From the NCBI RefSeq assembly GCF_000418325.1, contig NC_021658.1:9996001-10060000 (forward strand): a stretch of 64,000 bases of DNA, in the 5' to 3' direction. Shown in pieces: positions 27,486-36,298 of this stretch. The DNA is from Sorangium cellulosum So0157-2 (GTDB lineage Bacteria; Myxococcota_A; Polyangia; Polyangiales; Polyangiaceae). Numbering within the stretch: position 1 is the first letter of the stretch; the number at the start of each line of letters is the position of its first letter. The translations under genes and the position numbers were made by a program. The notes below the pieces were generated by a model. The model was not told where the DNA came from. It made no database searches and saw only the letters and a program-made list of their open reading frames with translations.

Positions 27486-28334
27486 ATGCAACAGCCTCTT
27501 GAGCACGTGCCGCTTCTGGAGCGGCCCAGCTTCGAGACCGTGTACACGATTGGCCTGTCGTTTCTCCGGCAAGCGCTCCGATGGCTCGGCGTGGCAGAGC
27601 GCGACATCGACGACGTCCTGCAAGACGTCATGATCGCTGCGTATCACGCGCTGGAGAGCTTCGATCCGAGGCACGGCACAGACGGGGCGCGCGCTGGCGG
27701 TTCCCCTTCCGGCCGCGAGCCGGGCGCGGGCCGCAGGGCTCCGCAGGCCTCGAGCCCGCTCGGCGAGCCCCTCAGGCGCTGGCTGTTCGGCATCGCCTGG
27801 CGGCAGGTCGGCCACTACCGCGGGCGCGCCCATCGCCGCCGAGAGATCGCGGTCGGCGCGGGGGCGAGCTGGCCGTTCGATCTCGCCGACCCGGGCTTGA
27901 GCTCGGAGCAGCTGCTTGCGCGCGAGCAGAGCGGCCAGCTCGTCGGCCGGCTGCTCGGGGCGATCGACCTCGAACGGCGGGTCGTCCTGATCATGCACGA
28001 CCTGCTCGAGATGACGAGCGCCGACATCGCGCGCGATCTGGAGGTGAACGAGAACACGGTGCGCAACCGCCTCCGCCTCGCCCGCGAGGACTTCCGCGTG
28101 GCGGTGAAGCGCATGAACGCCGAGGACCGGCGCGCGCTCCGCGATCCCTTGAGCCTCCCGGTCGCGGAGCGGTCCCGCGCGGCGGACGAAGAGTCGCTCC
28201 TCGACGCGGCCAGGGTCGTCCCCGAGGTGCCGGACGCGATCCGACGCAGGCTCTGGATCGCGGTGGCGCACGCGGTCGCCCACGCGCGCGCGGCCGGCCC
28301 GAGCGCGCAGGGCTCCGCCCCGCCGCCCGCGTGA
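27486..28334 (+). CDS. ECF-type RNA polymerase sigma factor
   Basis: A 282-residue sigma-70 family protein. Region 2 is DIDDVLQDVMIAAYHAL continuing, after a 30-35 residue Gly/Pro/Arg-rich insertion, with LRRWLFGIAWRQVGHYRGRA. Region 4 is LERRVVLIMHDLLEM followed by the helix-turn-helix ADIARDLEVNENTVRNRL. A C-terminal extension of about 70 residues has no known domain. No anti-sigma gene is adjacent, so control may come from the extension or a distant partner. Confidence 0.88.
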   Translation: MQQPLEHVPLLERPSFETVYTIGLSFLRQALRWLGVAERDIDDVLQDVMIAAYHALESFDPRHGTDGARAGGSPSGREPGAGRRAPQASSPLGEPLRRWLFGIAWRQVGHYRGRAHRRREIAVGAGASWPFDLADPGLSSEQLLAREQSGQLVGRLLGAIDLERRVVLIMHDLLEMTSADIARDLEVNENTVRNRLRLAREDFRVAVKRMNAEDRRALRDPLSLPVAERSRAADEESLLDAARVVPEVPDAIRRRLWIAVAHAVAHARAAGPSAQGSAPPPA

Positions 28335-28370
28335 GCGAGCGCCGCCGCGCGCGGCGGCGCTCGCTTACGC
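28329..28370. terminator. Long perfect hairpin between convergent genes
   Basis: Eighteen-base arms (28329-28346 and 28353-28370, one G-T pair on the plus-strand transcript) around a six-base GC loop. The sigma factor stop codon lies within the left arm, and the convergent gene ends 13 bases beyond. There is no T tract, so it is a stem-loop of terminator type working for either strand rather than a canonical terminator. Confidence 0.5.
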
Positions 28371-28382
28371 GGGCGGCCGCGA

Positions 28383-29927
28383 TCAGCGCTCCAGCATCCT
28401 GCCGTAGTGCTCGGCGAGCGCCGTCCCGCCGAGGCGCGAGAAGAAGGATGAGTAGCAGATCCAGATCGCCAACCCGCTCATGTCGTCGAACATCGGCGGG
28501 AGATACGGGGGCGGGCGGATGATCCCGTCGGTCACGTGCGCGTGGAGGACGGGCACGTCCTCGTGCGCGACCTTCCCCACGAACAGGAAGGGAATGAGCA
28601 TCGCCCGATCGTGCTGAATGGCGGCGCGCATGAAGGCGTAGTTGAGGACGATCCCCTTGCAGTAGCAGGCGTCCTTCGTGAACGGCGCCCCTCCCGCGAG
28701 CACGCCGCCGCGGAAGACGCGCCGGGCGTTCTGGAAGCACTCCTCTTCCTCGTACCCTTCGGTGCGGTACCACTCGAACACGTCGAGGAAGGACGCCCCG
28801 TCCTCCGCCTTGTCCACCGCGAGGATGCGGTCGTTCAGCTTCTTCGCGCGACGCGGCGTGCTCCTGAAGGTGAGGATCTCGACCAGGACCGCGAGCCCCT
28901 CCTGAACCGCCGTGGTGCGCGGAGGCCCCTTCGCCAGCCAGCGCGCCACGGGCTGAGCCTGCCCGTTCAGGCTTGTCGCGACGTGCACCCACCCCTCGTG
29001 CGCCTCGAGGATGTCGACGTCGCTCCTGGAGAACATCGCGCCGCTCCGGATCTTCACGTAGTCGCTGCCGGCGGCGGCATCCGCGAGGAGCGAATCGTCC
29101 ACCTGCACGCGGATCGAGGCGCCGCCGAAGAAGCGATCGAAGCGGGCGTTCAGCTCGAGCGCCGCCATCTCCGCCGTGATCTCGCGCTGCTGCGACGGGC
29201 CGAGCCGCTCGCCGCCGATCGCCGTCAGGAGGTCGTAGAGCACGAACCCCATGTCCCGCACGCTCGTCTTTCCGTCGGGCAGCTTGTCCTTCGGAGAGCC
29301 GTAGAGCTCGCGGGACAGGTCGTAGAACGCCTTGGTCCCCCGCCCCATGAGCATGCTCACGACCTTCCTGTACTCGTCCGCGGTCGCGCGGAGGATCTGG
29401 CCGAGCCGATCGCGCTTGCCGAGGTCCCGCTCGGCGTCGCGGAGGATCTCCTCGAGCTCGCGCTGCTTCGCCGCCGGATCGAACCCGAGGTCGTCCGCGT
29501 AGGTCACCCTGGGCAGCTCGCGCTGCTTCGCGCGGAGGAACTGCTCCTCGACGTCCGCTTCCCACCGGAGCGCCTGGAGGATGCGGATCGGGCGCTGCGC
29601 CTCGAGCACGCGCTGAGCCAGGTTCGCGAGGATCTCCTTGTAGGACCGCCACGGCCCGGAGACCGGCGACAGCGGCGCGTGCGGGATCGGCCCGTCGTGC
29701 AAGCTCAGCGACTCCAGCGGCGCCGACGGCGCCTCCCCGTTCGACCCGCCGCCCTCATCAGGGGCGCCCTGCCCACCCGCCCCGGGGGCCTCCGCGCCGT
29801 CCTCCGCCGCGCCAGCGCCGCCGCTGTACGGCCCGTCCGCTGGCTCGCTCACCTTGACCTCGCGCTGCGCCTCCCCGTCCGCCGCGCGCGGCCCCCTCCT
29901 CTCCCGGGCCTCAGAGCTCTGCGCCAT
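28383..29927 (-). CDS. DUF1704 family metallopeptidase-like protein (QEGLA motif)
   Basis: A 514-residue protein. The first 85 residues are acidic, Gly/Ala/Pro-rich and probably disordered. The DUF1704 domain follows: zinc motif HEGWVH (H310, E311, H315, of the HExxxH type) and the signature TAVQEGLA (342-346) with a Glu suited as third ligand. Bacterial members are annotated as flavohemoglobin expression-modulating QEGLA proteins. The same domain forms the eukaryotic tyrosine carboxypeptidase MATCAP, so a peptidase role is likely. The substrate is unknown. It is divergent from a MoxR gene with 128 bases between. Confidence 0.85.
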   Translation of the reverse strand: MAQSSEARERRGPRAADGEAQREVKVSEPADGPYSGGAGAAEDGAEAPGAGGQGAPDEGGGSNGEAPSAPLESLSLHDGPIPHAPLSPVSGPWRSYKEILANLAQRVLEAQRPIRILQALRWEADVEEQFLRAKQRELPRVTYADDLGFDPAAKQRELEEILRDAERDLGKRDRLGQILRATADEYRKVVSMLMGRGTKAFYDLSRELYGSPKDKLPDGKTSVRDMGFVLYDLLTAIGGERLGPSQQREITAEMAALELNARFDRFFGGASIRVQVDDSLLADAAAGSDYVKIRSGAMFSRSDVDILEAHEGWVHVATSLNGQAQPVARWLAKGPPRTTAVQEGLAVLVEILTFRSTPRRAKKLNDRILAVDKAEDGASFLDVFEWYRTEGYEEEECFQNARRVFRGGVLAGGAPFTKDACYCKGIVLNYAFMRAAIQHDRAMLIPFLFVGKVAHEDVPVLHAHVTDGIIRPPPYLPPMFDDMSGLAIWICYSSFFSRLGGTALAEHYGRMLER

Positions 29928-30055
29928 TGCGATCGATTGCTAACACCTGCTCACCCGTCGGAGCAAACCTCCACGGAGCAGGATCCGCCGCGGTGAGCGC
30001 CGGCTCCGCCGGGTCCTTGTCGGCATCGCGGCCTCGGGGTACGAGCCCTGCCCCT

Positions 30056-31090
30056 ATGAGCGATCCCGAGCACAGGAACGACGCCGAGACGACCGCCGAC
30101 GAGGAGTCGAGCTCCCTCTCGGACGCCGCGCTCCTCGAGCGCACAGCGGAAGGCGCCAAGCGGCTCCGCTCGGCGATCGCGGCGGCGGTGGTCGGGCAGG
30201 ACGACGTGGTCGAGGCCATGCTGATCACGCTCGCCGCGCGCGGGCACGCGCTGCTCGTCGGCGTCCCGGGGCTGGCCAAGACGCTGCTCGTGTCGTCGCT
30301 CGCCAAGGCGCTCGACCTCAGCTTCGGGCGCGTCCAGTTCACGCCGGACCTGCTGCCCGCCGACATCACGGGGACCGACGTGCTGCACGAGCAGCACGGC
30401 TCCCGGAGCCTGCGCTTCCAGCCCGGACCCATCTTCCACAACCTCGTCCTCGCGGACGAGGTGAACCGGACGCCGCCGAAGACGCAGGCGGCGCTGCTGG
30501 AGGCGATGCAGGAGCGCAAGGTGACCGTCGGGACCACCACGCACGCCCTCCCCGACCCCTTCCAGGTGTTCGCGACGCGAAACCCGATCGAGCAGGAGGG
30601 GACGTACCCGCTGCCCGAGGCGCAGCTCGACCGCTTCCTGCTCGAGATCCACGTCACCTACCCGAGCGAGGCCGAGGAGCGCGAGGTGGCGCGGAGGACG
30701 ACGTCGGGGAAGCCGCCCGCGATCGAGGCGGTGCTCAGGGCGGCCGAGGTGCGGGCGATCGGCCGCCTCATCCCGAGGATCCCGGTGACCGACGAGGCCG
30801 TAGACCTCGCGGTGCGCCTCGCGAGGGCGACGCGGCCGGGGACCGACCGCGCCGCGCAGGAGGTCCGGGACTACGTGCGGTACGGGGCGGGGCCGCGCGG
30901 GAGCCAGGCGCTCGTGATCGCGGCCAAGGCGCGCGCGGCGCTCCGCGGCGAAGCAGCGGCCGACGTGGACGACGTGAGGGCCCTGCTGATCCCGGCGCTG
31001 CGGCACCGGATCGTGCTGTCGTACCGCGCCGAGGCGGACGGCGTGCGCGACGTCGACGTGCTGAGCGCCGTGGAGCGGTCGGCGCGCTGA
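30056..31090 (+). CDS. MoxR family AAA+ ATPase (second copy)
   Basis: A 344-residue MoxR ATPase. Walker A is GVPGLAKT (69-76). Walker B is VLADEVN (131-137), followed by RTPPKTQAALLEAMQERKV, then NPIEQEGTYPLPEAQLDRF. An acidic 30-residue N-terminus precedes the domain. ATG 30056 is chosen since the upstream in-frame region has no conserved residues and runs into the divergent gene's start. Unlike the copy at 5795, it has no DUF58 or VWA gene beside it; its neighbours are a DUF1704 metallopeptidase and SixA. Confidence 0.92.
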   Translation: MSDPEHRNDAETTADEESSSLSDAALLERTAEGAKRLRSAIAAAVVGQDDVVEAMLITLAARGHALLVGVPGLAKTLLVSSLAKALDLSFGRVQFTPDLLPADITGTDVLHEQHGSRSLRFQPGPIFHNLVLADEVNRTPPKTQAALLEAMQERKVTVGTTTHALPDPFQVFATRNPIEQEGTYPLPEAQLDRFLLEIHVTYPSEAEEREVARRTTSGKPPAIEAVLRAAEVRAIGRLIPRIPVTDEAVDLAVRLARATRPGTDRAAQEVRDYVRYGAGPRGSQALVIAAKARAALRGEAAADVDDVRALLIPALRHRIVLSYRAEADGVRDVDVLSAVERSAR

Positions 31091-31114
31091 GCGGCGCCGA
31101 GGCGCGGGCGGCGC

Positions 31115-31636
31115 TCAGCGGGAGCGAGGCGCCTGCTGCTGCGCTTCCTTCACCGGGTCGACCGCCTTCATGGCCTTCAGATCCAGCGCGAAGCGCAGCG
31201 TACCCGGCCCACGCCCGTCCCAGCTCACGGCGACGACGCCGCTCTTCTTCAGGCCCGTCCAGCCGACGTCGCCGAGCAGCGATGTCACCAGCGCCGACAG
31301 CGAGGGCTCGTGCCCCACGAGCGCCAGCGGCTGAGCCCCCTGATACTGCGAGAGCAGGCGGAGTATCTCGGCGGTGTCCCGCGAGGGAGAGAGCTCGGCG
31401 ATGACGGAGACGTCGTCGGTCAGCTCGGCAGCCTCGGCGACGATCTCCGCGGTCTGCACCGAGCGCACGAGGGGGCTCGTCCAGATCGCCGCAGGGCGTC
31501 GGCCCTTCTGCTTCGCGAGCCACTTCGCGACGCGCCGGGTCACCTTGCGACCCTTGCCCGTGAGCCAGCGACCGGCGTCGCCGAGGTCAGGCGCGTCATC
31601 CACGGCCTGGCCGTGGCGGATGATGAGGATCTCCAT
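31115..31636 (-). CDS. sixA: Phosphohistidine phosphatase SixA
   Basis: A 173-residue histidine phosphatase. The catalytic RHG motif is at residues 7-9 (LIIRHGQA). The second His is in LALVGHEPSLSALV, and TSPLVRSVQTAEIV supplies the phosphate-binding Arg. Length and start match SixA, which removes phosphate from His residues in HPt domains or the nitrogen PTS. The C-terminus ends in a short basic tail. It is convergent with moxR, 24 bases apart. Confidence 0.9.
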   Translation of the reverse strand: MEILIIRHGQAVDDAPDLGDAGRWLTGKGRKVTRRVAKWLAKQKGRRPAAIWTSPLVRSVQTAEIVAEAAELTDDVSVIAELSPSRDTAEILRLLSQYQGAQPLALVGHEPSLSALVTSLLGDVGWTGLKKSGVVAVSWDGRGPGTLRFALDLKAMKAVDPVKEAQQQAPRSR

Positions 31637-31716
31637 GGCGTGACCTTAGCCCGGGCGACCGCCAGCGGGGGAGCGCCGTGCGCGCGGAGCCGGCGAAGGC
31701 GCCGGCCCGCGGGCCC

Positions 31717-33672
31717 TCAGAACTCGCACTGGCTGGTCGCGTCGTTGCAGTGCGAGCCCGGCGCCACGAAGGGACAAATGCTCCCGAAGAAGCTGTTGCA
31801 GGGCAAACCGCACGTATACGCCGTGTGCGTGTAGCAGATCTGCCCCGCGTCGCAATCCGCGTCCGAGGCGCATCGGCAGCTGAAATCGTCGGGGATCCCG
31901 TTGCCGTTGTCATCGCGGCCGTCGCAGCACTCCGTCACGTAAAAGTCGCTTGCGCTGCAGTCCTCGTCGGCGCAATCGAGCGCGCCGTCGCAGTCGTTGT
32001 CGATCCCGTCGGTGCACGCGGCGGTCCCGAACTCGGGGCCGGGCGCGGCGCCGCTCGCGCAGCCGCGGCAGGGGCCGAAGGCGCCGCAGTCCGGATCGGC
32101 GCAGTCGACGTAGTGATCGCCGTCGTTGTCGAGATCGTCGCCGCAGATCTCGCTCGGGTTCGGGACGATCTCGACGTTGAGCGCGAAGGGGCCCTCGTTC
32201 GCGCCGCCGAAGGGATCGACCGTGAAGCCGTCGAGGAAGACGAAGTACGTGCCCGGGTAGAGGATGCTGAAGTCGAGCCGGGAGGCCCACGACTCGCCGC
32301 CGCCGTCGTCATCGCAGCCGATCTCCCGGCCGGTGTTGCAGATGCCGGTGCGGACGTAGAGCGTCGTGTCGAAGAGCGACCCGCGCGTGTCGAGGTGCAC
32401 GCGCGACGGCGCGGTGAGCACGAAGTAGAAGACCGCCTCGCCGGCGTCGCCGCCGCACGCGCCCCGGGTCTCGCTCACGTGGCCGGTGGTGTCCCCCGTG
32501 TAGGTGCCGGTCCCGGGGATGCGCTTCGGCGAGAGGCAGTTCGCCTGCTCGAGCACGCACACCGGGCTGTTCGCGCAGTCCGGATCCTGGCAGTCGGTCA
32601 GGGCGTCGCGGTCGTCGTCGAGCTCGTTGTTGCACTGCTCCGGGGTCGGCTCGCAGCTCGGCGCGAACACGCAGGCGGCGTCGGCGCAGTCGATGTGCTC
32701 ATCGCAGTCGTTGTCGACGCCGTCGTCGCAGACCTCCGGCACGCAGACCTCGCAGGCCGGCGCGGTGATGCACTGCGGATCCGCGCAGTCGACGCGCCCG
32801 TCGCAGTCGTTGTCCTGGCCGTCGTCGCACCGCTCCAGCGAGCCGGGCGGCTGGCACACGCAAGGAAAGCTGCTGCGGCAGTCCGGGTCGGCGCAGTCGA
32901 CAAGGAGGTCGCAGTCGTCGTCCGTGCGGTTGTCGCAGCGCTCGCCGATCGCGCTGCAGGCGCACCGCGGGTCGGAGCCGCAGTCGCCGTCGTCGCAGTC
33001 GAAGGTGCCGTCGCAGTCGTCGTCGACCCCGTTGCCGCACGCCCCGCTCTCCGAGGCGGAGCAGGCGCAGGCGCGGGTCCCCGAGCAGTCCGCGTCGAAG
33101 CAGTCGACGAGCGTGTCGCAGTCGTCGTCGGCGCCGTTGTCGCAGCGCTCACCGCCGGGGCGCGGGGTGCAGCCGCAGTCCTGTCCTGCGGCGCACGCGG
33201 GATCGAAGCAGTCGCTCACGCCGTTGCAGTCGTTGTCCGCCGCGTCCGTGCAGATCTCCGGAGCGCCCGGGAAGACGGACGGGTTGAAGTCGTTGCAGTC
33301 GCTCCCGCCGCAGATCGTCGGACCCACGCCGTCGTCGTCGTCGTCGCGGGGCTCGTGGTCGCAGCGCTCGTCCACGCAGCTGTCGCGGGTGCAGGCGTCG
33401 CCGTCGTCGCAGTCCGAGTCGCCGCCGCACGCCGCGAAGCCTCCGAAGCCGCCGCCGTTCGACGACGTCGACGCGCTCGCGCTGGTCGGGCCGCCCCCGC
33501 CGCCTCCGAGCCCGCCGACGCCGGCCCCCGGGAGCTCGAGGAGGCTCGTCCGGCCGCACGCCCCCGCCATCACCCCGAGAGCCGCCCACGCCCCGATCGC
33601 GAAGAGGAATCGTCGAATCCCAGGGGACCGCCGACGCGCCTCCCCGACCCATGCTGAAGAGCCCGGCTTCAT
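31717..33672 (-). CDS. Large lipoprotein with MopE-like Cys/Asp metal-binding repeats
   Basis: A 651-residue lipoprotein with signal RRFLFAIGAWAALGVM and lipobox AGAC, followed by GRTSLLELPG, common in myxobacterial surface lipoproteins. A Gly/Ser linker leads to nine or ten repeats of about 40 residues of the type ERCDNGADDDCDTLVDC, as in the MopE Cu/Ca-binding family. About 120 residues in the middle (after repeat seven) form a beta-rich domain of the pre-peptidase C-terminal kind (SRVHLDTRGSLFDTTLYVRT). Two repeats and a Cys-rich end follow. The protein is probably outside the cell, binds calcium or copper and is stabilised by many disulfides. Single gene. Confidence 0.85.
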   Translation of the reverse strand: MKPGSSAWVGEARRRSPGIRRFLFAIGAWAALGVMAGACGRTSLLELPGAGVGGLGGGGGGPTSASASTSSNGGGFGGFAACGGDSDCDDGDACTRDSCVDERCDHEPRDDDDDGVGPTICGGSDCNDFNPSVFPGAPEICTDAADNDCNGVSDCFDPACAAGQDCGCTPRPGGERCDNGADDDCDTLVDCFDADCSGTRACACSASESGACGNGVDDDCDGTFDCDDGDCGSDPRCACSAIGERCDNRTDDDCDLLVDCADPDCRSSFPCVCQPPGSLERCDDGQDNDCDGRVDCADPQCITAPACEVCVPEVCDDGVDNDCDEHIDCADAACVFAPSCEPTPEQCNNELDDDRDALTDCQDPDCANSPVCVLEQANCLSPKRIPGTGTYTGDTTGHVSETRGACGGDAGEAVFYFVLTAPSRVHLDTRGSLFDTTLYVRTGICNTGREIGCDDDGGGESWASRLDFSILYPGTYFVFLDGFTVDPFGGANEGPFALNVEIVPNPSEICGDDLDNDGDHYVDCADPDCGAFGPCRGCASGAAPGPEFGTAACTDGIDNDCDGALDCADEDCSASDFYVTECCDGRDDNGNGIPDDFSCRCASDADCDAGQICYTHTAYTCGLPCNSFFGSICPFVAPGSHCNDATSQCEF

Positions 33673-33916
33673 CTCTCACCCTCTCGCACCGGCCGCAGGG
33701 TGCCCACGCGTCGCTTCAATGTACACGCCCGAATTTCTACGAAAGCAAGTTTTGATCCCTTGATGCCGACCGGATGCCTGCATGTGCCGTGCGGCCTGCC
33801 GCCTCGCTCTTGCGTGGCTGGGCATCGTAGGCGTCGGGTGGGGTGACGCACCGGATCCGGCCGGCTCACGCCGCGGATCGGTTGCAGGTCGACGCGTCCG
33901 CGTGTAACGAGGCCCC

Positions 33917-34114
33917 GTGGCCGCGCAGCTCCAGATCGAGGTCGAGCGGCCGCCTCCTGGCCTGCAGCGCGGCCGTTATCCTGCGCCACAGTGGGTCATC
34001 CTGGCGGTCGGCGCGACCGTGGTGCTCGGCGCGGTCGTCGTCCTGATCTGGCGGGCGCGGCGTACCCTCCGCTCACGGGAGCGAGGCGGACCTCGTTCGT
34101 CGAGGCGTGGGTGA
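33917..34114 (+). CDS. Possible small single-pass membrane protein
   Basis: Sixty-five residues from a GTG: a short N-terminus, one strong transmembrane helix (WVILAVGATVVLGAVVVLIW) and a very basic tail (RARRTLRSRERGG). The hydrophobic helix in the correct frame is the only support; no family is recognised and no ribosome site is clear. It lies alone between the MopE-like lipoprotein and the SUKH-like gene. Confidence 0.35.
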   Translation: MAAQLQIEVERPPPGLQRGRYPAPQWVILAVGATVVLGAVVVLIWRARRTLRSRERGGPRSSRRG

Positions 34115-34366
34115 GGGGCATACGGGGGACCAAGGGAGGCGCCGCTCGGCCGCTTCCTGCGGATGAATGATCGACAGCAGGTGCGATCGCGGGTTGACAC
34201 CGAGCGGACCGGACCGGTAGGCACCTAGAGGGACGCGCTCCCGGTCGGCTGATGTAGAGTGCCGCCCGAGCGCGCGACGAACCCGCAACAGCCGGGGCCG
34301 AGAACGCGGCCCCAGTGAGGCCCTTTGGGTCCTGAAGAACGCCGCGCAACTGCGGCCCGTGGAACC
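34115..34366. other. Intergenic stretch without recognised features
   Basis: These 252 bases separate the possible small membrane protein from the SUKH-like gene. I see no gene, hairpin or clear promoter in them. Confidence 0.4.
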
Positions 34367-34966
34367 ATGGCATCGATCGAACGTGGCGTTGAGCTTGTGC
34401 ATCGGGTGATCGCGCAACTGAAGAAGCGCCCCTCCAGCCATGCCGCCGTGGGAGCGAGCCAGGCGGCGCTCGATGCGCTCGAGTCGAGGTTGATGGTCGA
34501 GCTGCCGCCCACGCTGCGGGCGTTCCTGGAGTTCGATTTCACCCTCGACAGCCTGGGCCCGCGGTTCAAGGGGCGGCATCGCTTCGGCCAGGATCCGTCG
34601 GCGCCGCGGCCGAAGCTCACCTCGGTCCGCAAGCTGGCGGAGGCGAAGACCGACCTCGGCTGGACCGAGTCGCGCCTCCGGGGCAAGGTCGTGCGGCTGC
34701 CCAACCTCCCCGGTCACCCGTGGAACGCGCTCTACCTCGGCGAGGCCAGGCGGGACGGCGAGCTCGTCATCCTCGGCCTCGACAACGAGGACACGAACGT
34801 CCGCGTCTTCCCGCGCTACACGGCGTTCGACCTGTACCTCGTCGAGCAGTGCGGCCTCGCCAGGCTGTCCGAAGCGCAGCGTCTCGAGGACCTCGAGTCG
34901 CACGTCGCCCTCAACCCCGAGCTCGGGACCGCCGAAGAGGACGACGAGGGCGATACGGAGTATTGA
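34367..34966 (+). CDS. SMI1/KNR4 (SUKH)-like protein
   Basis: A 199-residue soluble protein. After a helical N-terminus, LDALESRLMVELPPTLRAFL matches the SUKH opening helix-Leu-Pro pattern. GELVILGLDNEDTNVRVFPR and a late helix (AFDLYLVEQCGLA) fit the rest of the fold. It ends in an acidic tail. SUKH proteins include many toxin-immunity proteins, but no toxin gene is adjacent, and lone copies are common in myxobacteria. The family call is moderate; no function is claimed. Confidence 0.65.
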   Translation: MASIERGVELVHRVIAQLKKRPSSHAAVGASQAALDALESRLMVELPPTLRAFLEFDFTLDSLGPRFKGRHRFGQDPSAPRPKLTSVRKLAEAKTDLGWTESRLRGKVVRLPNLPGHPWNALYLGEARRDGELVILGLDNEDTNVRVFPRYTAFDLYLVEQCGLARLSEAQRLEDLESHVALNPELGTAEEDDEGDTEY

Positions 34967-35031
34967 TCGCGCGGCAGCGACGCCGCTCGGCTGGCGCCGC
35001 TCGGCCGTGAACGACGCCCGTGACGAACGCG

Positions 35032-36054
35032 ATGGCTGCCGGTGCGGAAGCGCTCCACTTTCGGGTGGACGACGGCGACCCTCACGACCGCCTCGACAAG
35101 CTCGTCGTCCACCTGCTGGAGCGCGCCGGCCGCGCGACCTCGCGCGCGGCGGTGCAGCGGTGGATCGCCGCCGGTCGGGTCCTCGTCGACGGGGAGCCCG
35201 CGCGCGCGTCGGTGGCAGTGCGCTCGGGCGCCCTGGTCGATGTCCGGCCGGAGGAGCCGTCGCCCTCCGCGGCGACGGCCGATCCCGGCGTGGCCATCCC
35301 GGTGGTGTACGAGGACGAGCACCTGCTCGTGATCGACAAGCCGGCGGGGCTCGTCGTGCATCCGGCGCGCGGGCACGCGTCGGGCACGCTGGTCAACGGC
35401 TTGCTCGCCCTGCCCGGGTTCGCCCTGGCGCCGGCCGATCCGCGCGATCCCATGGGCCACGTCCGCCCCGGGATCGTGCACAGGCTCGACCGAGGCACGA
35501 GCGGCCTGCTCGTCGTGGCCAAGGACGAGCCCACCCGCGAGGCGCTGAAGGCGCGGTTCGCGCGGCACGAGATCGAGCGCGAGTACGCGGCGATCGTGGC
35601 GGGCGAGGCGCGAGACGCCACCTACGACACGCTCCACGGCCGCCACCCGACCGACAGGCTCCGCTTCACGTCGTGGGTCCGCAGCGACCCCGGCGCGGGC
35701 GGCGCGGCGCCGCGCCGCGCGGTGACCCACGTCCGCGTGCTCGAGCGGCTCGGCGACGCGGCGACGGTCGTGGCCTGCTCGCTCGAGACGGGCCGCACCC
35801 ACCAGATCCGGGTGCACCTCGCCGAGCGCGGCAGGACGCCCGTCCTCGGCGACCCCCTCTACGGCAAGCCGCCGAAGAAGCCGGCGGTCCGGGCGATCGC
35901 GGAGGAGCTCGGGCGGCAGGCCCTGCACGCGCGCGTGCTCGGGTTCATCCACCCCGCCACGCAGAGGCCGGTGCGCTGGGAGAGCGCGCTGCCCGCGGAC
36001 ATGCGCAGCGCGCTCGACCAGCTGCGGAGGCTCGCTACCAGATCTTCGATTTGA
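35032..36054 (+). CDS. RluA/RluD family pseudouridine synthase
   Basis: About 340 residues. An N-terminal S4 RNA-binding domain (RLDKLVVHLLERAGRATSR, then VLVDGEPA) is followed by the catalytic domain with HRLDRGTSGLLVVAK carrying the catalytic Asp, and the late GRTHQIRVHLAERG motif. With the S4 domain it is RluD-like, so it probably modifies 23S rRNA; the exact site is not provable here. A GTG at 35020 is an alternative start. Its 3' end overlaps the convergent small gene by 20 bases. Confidence 0.92.
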   Translation: MAAGAEALHFRVDDGDPHDRLDKLVVHLLERAGRATSRAAVQRWIAAGRVLVDGEPARASVAVRSGALVDVRPEEPSPSAATADPGVAIPVVYEDEHLLVIDKPAGLVVHPARGHASGTLVNGLLALPGFALAPADPRDPMGHVRPGIVHRLDRGTSGLLVVAKDEPTREALKARFARHEIEREYAAIVAGEARDATYDTLHGRHPTDRLRFTSWVRSDPGAGGAAPRRAVTHVRVLERLGDAATVVACSLETGRTHQIRVHLAERGRTPVLGDPLYGKPPKKPAVRAIAEELGRQALHARVLGFIHPATQRPVRWESALPADMRSALDQLRRLATRSSI

Positions 36055-36298
36055 TGTGGCCCTTGGACTTGATCAGGATGTCCACGAGGGCGCGGTCGTA
36101 AAAATTCTTCTGGTAGAGATCCGGCGAGACGCGGCTCTTGTAGAGGGCGCGGCCCTCCTCGATCTCCTCGGAGAGGACCGTGAAGAGGTCATCCTGCTGG
36201 ATGCCCTGCACGATCTTCTCCTCGTTGTAGAGCGAGAGATCGCTTGCGATGGCGCGCGCGAGGCGTCGCGCCGCCTCTTCCGTTTCAATCAAGGGCAT
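36035..36298 (-). CDS. Small hypothetical protein
   Basis: Eighty-seven residues, helical, highly charged and with much lower Ala/Gly content than chance open frames here: ETEEAARRLARAIASDLSLY, then IEEGRALYKSRVSPDLYQ and a Lys-rich end. Its unbiased composition and aromatic residues argue that it is a true gene. No domain is recognised. It overlaps the convergent pseudouridine synthase gene by 20 bases at the 3' ends. Confidence 0.75.
   Translation of the reverse strand: MPLIETEEAARRLARAIASDLSLYNEEKIVQGIQQDDLFTVLSEEIEEGRALYKSRVSPDLYQKNFYDRALVDILIKSKGHIKSKIW

Noticed and set aside
31900..33450. Cys/Asp repeat DNA considered as a nucleotide repeat element
   Set aside because: Units are conserved at protein level only and lie in one continuous coding frame.
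34367..34966. Toxin-immunity role for the SUKH-like protein
   Set aside because: No polymorphic toxin, secretion or nuclease gene is nearby; only the fold is supported.
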